Source: Bryobacterales bacterium (GTDB lineage Bacteria > Acidobacteriota > Terriglobia > Bryobacterales > Bryobacteraceae). Taken from it: a stretch of DNA of 9,946 bases. The stretch covers positions 1 through 9,946 of the forward strand of contig DNFG01000527.1 in assembly GCA_003487005.1 (NCBI GenBank), given 5' to 3'. How positions within the stretch are numbered: position 1 is the first letter of the stretch; every line of letters starts with the position of its first letter. Both the position numbers and the translations under genes were made by a program. Positions 6,480-9,946 of this stretch are shown here, piece after piece. The notes beneath the pieces were generated by a model. The model searched no databases and had not been told where the DNA came from. It worked only from the letters and a program-made list of their open reading frames with translations.

Positions 6480-7415
6480 CTACCCCGCCGCCCGCACTTC
6501 CACCCGCTCGAACACCGCCCGCGTCTGCTCCAGACTTGCAAAACTCACGCCTGGCAGCCTCGCCGAGGCCGTCCCCGCAGCCACACCCCATCGCACCGCC
6601 TCCACGAAATCGCCCTTCATCGCCATCGCCCATGTGAAAGCCGCCGCCAGTGCGTCGCCCGCACCGATCGGACACAGCGCATCCACCCTCGGCGGAACGA
6701 CTTCGACCGGCGGCTCGCCTTCCCGCACCGCAGTCGCTCCCCGTGAACCCAACGACAACACAACCGCCCTCGCGCCCATGGCGCGGATATGCGAGACCGC
6801 CTCCAGAAAATGTCCACGGGTCAATAACGCACGGTCCAGCAGCCGCTCCGCCTCCTGCTGATTCGGCGTCACCACCGTCGGCTTCTCTGCCAGAGCCGCT
6901 TCCAGCGCCTCCCCGTCGGCATCCAGCAGAACCGGCACTCCATCTCGATTCGACCGGTGCACCAGCCGCGCGTAGAAATCCGCCGGCACTCCCGGCGGCA
7001 GGGATCCGCACAACATCAGCCACTGCGCCCGCTTCAAGTGTCCCTTCACCGCCTTCTCCACCCGCTGCAGCTCGGCCGCACTCAACTCCGGTCCCTTCTC
7101 GTTCAACTTCACCGCCAATCCGCTGCGGTCGGAAATTGTAAAATTCGTCCGAATCTGGTTCCGGACCCGCACCACCTCCGGCGTGAACGTACATCCGCTC
7201 CCGAACAACTGCTCCAGCCGCTTGCCCGCCGCCCCTCCGGAAATGGCCACCGCCACGGTCTCCATTCCAAACGAGTGGAGTACGCAGGAGGCGTTCACCC
7301 CGCGCCCGCCCGCCGTTTCGTGCGAAGAGAGAATGTACGCGCGGTCGTCGAAGACCAGCTTGTCCACAGTCACATTCCGGTCAATCGCCGGGTTCAGAGT
7401 CAAGGTCAATATCAA
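6480..7415 (-). CDS. pfkB: PfkB-family sugar kinase, 1-phosphofructokinase (FruK/LacC) type
   Basis: These kinases phosphorylate a sugar phosphate with ATP, typically fructose 1-phosphate, fructose 6-phosphate or tagatose 6-phosphate, in the cytoplasm. The 311-residue protein begins ILTLTLNPAIDRNV, typical of the FruK/LacC branch. It has the substrate-site motif GGRGVN (36-41), MLCGSLPPGV (134-143), TPNQQEAERLL (183-193) and the anion-hole signature GAGDALAAAF (251-260) with catalytic Asp254. The start is TTG at 7415: an in-frame TAG lies just upstream and the next in-frame starts are also TTG (7409, 7403), while family members begin with this MILT-like stretch. TAGAAT lies 6 nt before it and no Shine-Dalgarno is visible. 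No phosphotransferase genes are nearby, so fructose 1-phosphate as substrate is uncertain; a glycolytic fructose-6-phosphate kinase is equally possible. Confidence 0.9.
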   Translation of the reverse strand: MILTLTLNPAIDRNVTVDKLVFDDRAYILSSHETAGGRGVNASCVLHSFGMETVAVAISGGAAGKRLEQLFGSGCTFTPEVVRVRNQIRTNFTISDRSGLAVKLNEKGPELSAAELQRVEKAVKGHLKRAQWLMLCGSLPPGVPADFYARLVHRSNRDGVPVLLDADGEALEAALAEKPTVVTPNQQEAERLLDRALLTRGHFLEAVSHIRAMGARAVVLSLGSRGATAVREGEPPVEVVPPRVDALCPIGAGDALAAAFTWAMAMKGDFVEAVRWGVAAGTASARLPGVSFASLEQTRAVFERVEVRAAG

Positions 7416-7421
7416 GCCAAC

Positions 7422-7427
7422 ATTCTA
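7422..7427 (-). promoter_or_regulatory. TANNNT -10 box 6 nt before the pfkB start
   Basis: TAGAAT (5 of 6 to TATAAT) is followed by GTTGGC and the TTG at 7415. Transcription would begin at or next to the start codon. No clear -35 was found. Confidence 0.55.
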
Positions 7428-7435
7428 GCCGATGC

Positions 7436-7441
7436 TACCCT
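7436..7441 (+). promoter_or_regulatory. TANNNT extended -10-like box 6 nt before the eamA start
   Basis: TGC plus TACCCT gives an extended -10 form, followed by GACAGG and the TTG at 7448. It lies 8 bp from the opposing pfkB box, so the two promoters overlap. Confidence 0.45.
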
Positions 7442-7447
7442 GACAGG

Positions 7448-8356
7448 TTGGGATCTCATCCACAATTCTGGGCTTACGCCGCGCTCGTCTCGGTCTGCTT
7501 CTTCTGGGGGACCACCTACCTCGGTATCCGGATGGCCCTCGAAGCCTTCCCGCCGATGACTCTCGTCGCCGTCCGCTTCCTGATCTCCGGCGGCCTCATG
7601 TTGCTCGGCGCCCGGCTTCTCCGCATCCCGTTGCCCCGCGGTCGTGAACTCCGGCAGACCGCCTGGAACGGCGTCATCATCCTCGGTGTCGGCAACAGTT
7701 GTCTCACCATCGCCGAACTCTGGATCCCCAGCGGACTTGCCGCCCTCATCATCACCATCTCACCCTTCTGGATGCTCGGCCTCGATGCAGTCCTCCCACC
7801 CCGCGTCCGGCTTTATGGACCCACGCTTTTCGGCATGTTCGTTGGACTTGCCGGCGCCGCCCTGCTCGTCGGTCCCGGCGCCCTCGATGGCGGCTTCTCC
7901 AGCAACATCGTCAAGGGCTTCCTTCTGCTTCAGTTCGGCTGCTTCTCGTGGTCGTTCGGCTCGCTCGTCCAGCGCCGCCAGCCCACCACCGTTCACCCCA
8001 TCGTCAGCGGGGGTGTGCAACAGTTCGCCGCCGGACTCGCCTTCCTCCCCATCGCCCTCCTCCGCGGCGGCGAGATCCACTGGAACCAGACCCAGGGTCT
8101 CTGGGCTATCCTCTATCTCATCGTCTTCGGCTCCATTGTCGGCTACAGCAGCTATATCTATGTGCTGGAACACCTGCCCGTGGCCGTGCTCTCGATCTAC
8201 AACTACGTCAATCCCGTGGTCGCCGTCGCCCTCGGCTGGCTCTTCTACCGTGAACCCTTCGGCCTCCGCGAAGCCGCAGCCATGCTCATCATCTTCACCG
8301 GAGTCGCCATGGTCAAACGCGCCGAAGCCCGCCGCCCCGCCGAAACTGCCGCATGA
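7448..8356 (+). CDS. EamA / drug-metabolite transporter (DMT) superfamily permease
   Basis: DMT permeases of the EamA type move small metabolites, often exporting amino acids or their derivatives, across the inner membrane. The 302-residue protein is hydrophobic throughout with about ten membrane segments in two repeated halves. The first half starts at FWAYAALVSVCFFWGTTYLG, whose FWGTTY is the usual EamA TM1 signature; the second half includes FGCFSWSFGSLVQRR and ends with VNPVVAVALGWLFYREPF, matching the typical PVVA...GW...E motif. A charged tail (KRAEARRPAETAA) follows. The start is TTG at 7448; no other in-frame start precedes TM1, and the box at 7436-7441 sits 6 nt upstream. The stop TGA directly abuts the opposing BNR gene stop. 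The transported substrate cannot be told from sequence. Confidence 0.92.
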   Translation: MGSHPQFWAYAALVSVCFFWGTTYLGIRMALEAFPPMTLVAVRFLISGGLMLLGARLLRIPLPRGRELRQTAWNGVIILGVGNSCLTIAELWIPSGLAALIITISPFWMLGLDAVLPPRVRLYGPTLFGMFVGLAGAALLVGPGALDGGFSSNIVKGFLLLQFGCFSWSFGSLVQRRQPTTVHPIVSGGVQQFAAGLAFLPIALLRGGEIHWNQTQGLWAILYLIVFGSIVGYSSYIYVLEHLPVAVLSIYNYVNPVVAVALGWLFYREPFGLREAAAMLIIFTGVAMVKRAEARRPAETAA

Positions 8357-8359
8357 TCA
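8354..8359. other. TGATCA: abutting convergent stop codons
   Basis: The eamA TGA (8354-8356) and the BNR gene stop (TCA at 8357-8359, TGA on the minus strand) meet with no base between them and form a 6-bp palindrome. No terminator hairpin can exist between the genes. Confidence 0.9.
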
Positions 8360-9409
8360 CCGCTTCCGCAGATCCGCCTCCGTGAACCGCGCATGGTTCA
8401 CCTGCTTCCGTCCATCGCTCGTGTACACCAGATGGATCACCCCGTCCGCATCCTGAAACGCGCTCGGGTACGCGTACGAATTCCGGCCGCCCGCCAGGAC
8501 CTTCTTTACCGGCCACGTCTTGCCGCCATCCTCCGAGACCGCAGCCACCAGCGGCGTCCGGTCCTTGAAGCTGTCGTTGTAGATCAGTACCAGGTGCCCG
8601 TTCTTCAGCTTCAGCAGTTCCACCGCCGAGTTCGGATTCGGAAACTGGCTGTCTTCCCCCGGACCCCAGGTCATGCCGCCATCGCGCGATTCCGCCCGGA
8701 CCATCCAACCGTCGTCCTGCCCTTCGTACCCGCCACCCCGCCGGCAGAACGCCAGAACGTGACCCGGAGCCAGTTCCACTGGTGAAGGCTGCAAATTCCC
8801 CAGCCGCGAGCGAATCCGCCCGCTCGCCGTCCACGTCTTCGCCGCCGGATCGTAGATCATGAACAGCGACGTCGTGTCCGGAGCCACCCGCTCGCGGTCC
8901 TCGCCCGTTTCGTGATAGATCGGCAGCAGATACTTGCCCGACGACAGCACGATCGGCGCCCCGCGCACCATCCACCCCCGTTCCAGCGTCAGCAGCGAGG
9001 AGTCCGACCAGGTCTCCCCCCGGTCCCTCGAGATCTTCACGCCGATGCGCGACTCGCTCCACGTGTCGCCAAACCGGATCACGTAAAACAGCCACACCAC
9101 GCCGTCCGGTGCCTGCCAGATCGCTCCATTGCCCACCGAGCGGAATGGATCCTGCACGACGCGCCGAGGCGCCGACCACGTCTTCGCTCCTCTTTTCTTC
9201 CGCGCTACAAAAACCGCGGTGTCATTCGCGTACTCGCCCTCGCCGCCGTAATACGCCAGCAGCAGATCCCCGTTGTCCAGCCCGGTGATCGTGGACGGGT
9301 GCTTGTATGGCCCGGTCTTCACCTCCGGACCGAACACCTTCTCGGTCACAATCTCTGCTGGCGCAAGCCAGGCAAAACAGAGAACCAACGGAAGCAGGCG
9401 AATCAACAT
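8357..9409 (-). CDS. Secreted BNR/Asp-box (sialidase-like) beta-propeller hydrolase
   Basis: Beta-propeller proteins of this type include exo-sialidases and other glycosidases acting outside the cytoplasm. The 350-residue protein has a Sec signal peptide (MLIRLLPLVLCFAWLAPA, cut near residue 18). LVLC does not meet the lipobox rule, so it is probably not a lipoprotein. Asp-boxes of the S-x-D-x-G-x-T-W type occur at 127-134 (SRDRGETW), 241-248 (SRDGGMTW) and 292-299 (SEDGGKTW), with weaker AKTW remnants near 75 and 190. HPSTITGLDNGDLLLAYYGG (37-56) stands where classical sialidases carry the F/Y-R-I-P motif, which is absent. The PF13088-like BNR family fits well, but sialic acid as the substrate is doubtful. 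TAGGCT lies 6 nt before the ATG. It is divergent from a sulfatase, which suggests a glycan-degrading role. Confidence 0.87.
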   Translation of the reverse strand: MLIRLLPLVLCFAWLAPAEIVTEKVFGPEVKTGPYKHPSTITGLDNGDLLLAYYGGEGEYANDTAVFVARKKRGAKTWSAPRRVVQDPFRSVGNGAIWQAPDGVVWLFYVIRFGDTWSESRIGVKISRDRGETWSDSSLLTLERGWMVRGAPIVLSSGKYLLPIYHETGEDRERVAPDTTSLFMIYDPAAKTWTASGRIRSRLGNLQPSPVELAPGHVLAFCRRGGGYEGQDDGWMVRAESRDGGMTWGPGEDSQFPNPNSAVELLKLKNGHLVLIYNDSFKDRTPLVAAVSEDGGKTWPVKKVLAGGRNSYAYPSAFQDADGVIHLVYTSDGRKQVNHARFTEADLRKR

Positions 9410-9415
9410 CCCACC

Positions 9416-9421
9416 AGCCTA
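9416..9421 (-). promoter_or_regulatory. TANNNT -10-like box 6 nt before the BNR gene start
   Basis: TAGGCT, then GGTGGG, then the ATG at 9409. The spacing is the same as at five other genes in the window. Confidence 0.4.
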
Positions 9422-9441
9422 CAACGCTCGCCCCAAGTCGA

Positions 9442-9447
9442 TACAAT
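9442..9447 (+). promoter_or_regulatory. -10 box TACAAT for the sulfatase gene
   Basis: TACAAT matches TATAAT at five of six bases. It ends 17 nt before the ATG, which leaves a short leader containing AGGA (9455-9458) at normal Shine-Dalgarno distance. The -35 region is weak. Confidence 0.5.
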
Positions 9448-9464
9448 GCCCCCCAGGAATCGCC

Positions 9465-9946
9465 ATGCTCATCAACCGCCGGACCTTCCTCGCCAGCCCC
9501 GCCGCTCTCTCCTTCGGACAGTCTCCCGCCCGCCCCAATATCCTCTGGCTCTCCACCGAAGACATCGGCAACGAACTCCCCTGCTTCGGCGATCCCCACG
9601 CCATCACCCCCACTCTCGACAAATTGGCCAACGAGGGCGTCCGCTACTCCCATGCCTACACCGTCGCCGGCGTCTGCGCCCCTTCACGCACCGGAATCAT
9701 CAGCGCCATGTACCCCAGTTGCCTCGGTGCCAATCACATGCGTAGCGCCGCCCTGCTGCCCGCTTCCGTCAAGCCCTTCCCGATGTACCTCCGCGACGCC
9801 GGCTACTACTGCGCGAACAACGTCAAAACCGACTACAACTTCGCCAACACCCCCGACGGCGTCTGGGACGAAAGCTCGAATCAGGCTCACTGGAACAAAC
9901 GCCGCCCCGGCCAGCCCTTCTTCTCCGCGACGCCGGCTACTACTGC
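9465..9946 (+). CDS. Tat-exported type I (S1, FGly) sulfatase, N-terminal part
   Basis: Type I sulfatases hydrolyse sulfate esters or sulfamates using a formylglycine made from a Cys or Ser. The visible 160 residues begin with a twin-arginine signal (NRRTFLASPAAL, 4-15), followed by PNILWLSTEDIG (24-35; metal-ligand region, with ED where many sulfatases have DD) and the modification site CAPSR (71-75) in GVCAPSRTGI, then MRDAGYY-like MYLRDAGYYCANNVKTDYNF (107-126), typical of heparan-N-sulfatase-like members. AGGA lies 6 nt before the ATG at 9465. After PFFS (151-154) the translation becomes ATPATT, which does not fit the family; that segment is a 24-base copy of 9789-9812 and is probably an artefact. 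The catalytic C-terminal part is missing, so the substrate class cannot be settled. Confidence 0.92.
   Translation, partial: MLINRRTFLASPAALSFGQSPARPNILWLSTEDIGNELPCFGDPHAITPTLDKLANEGVRYSHAYTVAGVCAPSRTGIISAMYPSCLGANHMRSAALLPASVKPFPMYLRDAGYYCANNVKTDYNFANTPDGVWDESSNQAHWNKRRPGQPFFSATPATT
9789..9946 (+). repeat. 24-bp perfect direct repeat at the right end (9789-9812 and 9923-9946), probable artefact
   Basis: The last 24 bases of the window repeat positions 9789-9812 exactly but in another reading frame. The first copy encodes LRDAGYYC, and the second forces SATPATT into the sulfatase. Since it ends exactly at the window end, an assembly error is the likeliest source. Confidence 0.85.

Larger units (their letters stand above)
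9410..9464. promoter_or_regulatory. 55-bp divergent promoter region between the BNR gene and the sulfatase
   Basis: It carries TAGGCT (minus strand, 9416-9421) for the BNR gene and TACAAT (plus strand, 9442-9447) for the sulfatase, arranged back to back. No operator repeat was recognised. Confidence 0.5.

Noticed and set aside
8912..9745. Plus-strand frame of 277 codons across the BNR gene and sulfatase start
   Set aside because: Arg/His/Pro-rich shadow that overlaps two genes with clear signal peptides and catalytic motifs.
1..9946. CRISPR array, tRNA or rRNA genes, insertion sequences, phage genes
   Set aside because: No regularly spaced repeats, cloverleaf sequence, rRNA-like stretch, transposase or integrase was seen; every open region is accounted for by the genes listed.

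Overview
High-GC bacterial DNA; hand-counted 60-base lines run from about 62 to 75 % G+C. The combination of a Tat-exported Gfo/Idh/MocA oxidoreductase with a TIM-barrel isomerase, an RRTFL-type sulfatase, a BNR-repeat hydrolase and frequent TTG starts suggests an Acidobacteriota member of the Solibacter/Bryobacter type. A planctomycete is the main alternative. No rRNA or other taxonomic marker is present, so this placement is an inference. Both ends carry 24-base copies of nearby internal sequence that break the genes there, so the window is probably one whole metagenomic contig with assembly or chimera artefacts at its ends.

Layout. Minus strand, 3402 down to 1: an operon of secreted glycerophosphodiester phosphodiesterase (GDPD), serine esterase and HyuA-type hydantoinase/oxoprolinase. 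The GDPD-esterase gap is 4 nt, the esterase-hyuA overlap is 4 nt (GTGA), and hyuA runs off the left edge. Plus strand, 3512-5733: a two-gene operon of a Tat-signal Gfo/Idh/MocA oxidoreductase and a Tat-signal xylose-isomerase-like TIM-barrel protein, plausibly an exported sugar-oxidation route. Minus strand, 6397-5730: a complete VapBC toxin-antitoxin pair whose toxin stop shares a CTAG with the isomerase stop. Minus strand, 7415-6480: a PfkB-family 1-phosphofructokinase-like kinase. Plus strand, 7448-8356: an EamA/DMT transporter, divergent from the kinase across only 32 bp. Minus strand, 9409-8357: a secreted BNR/Asp-box sialidase-like protein whose stop codon abuts the transporter's (TGATCA). 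Plus strand from 9465: the N-terminal part of a Tat-exported type I sulfatase cut by the right edge.

The most interesting signal is upstream of the starts. Six genes (GDPD, esterase, vapB, pfkB, eamA, BNR protein) have a TANNNT hexamer exactly 6 nt before the start codon, which is the arrangement of leaderless transcription. Three of these starts are TTG. The first gene of the exported oxidoreductase operon and the sulfatase instead have ordinary Shine-Dalgarno leaders. The other notable signal is a strand-composition switch near 2.5-3.5 kb, from a G-rich to a strongly C-rich plus strand that does not follow gene direction. No CRISPR array, RNA gene or insertion sequence was recognised, and no clear new multi-gene system is evident beyond these observations.
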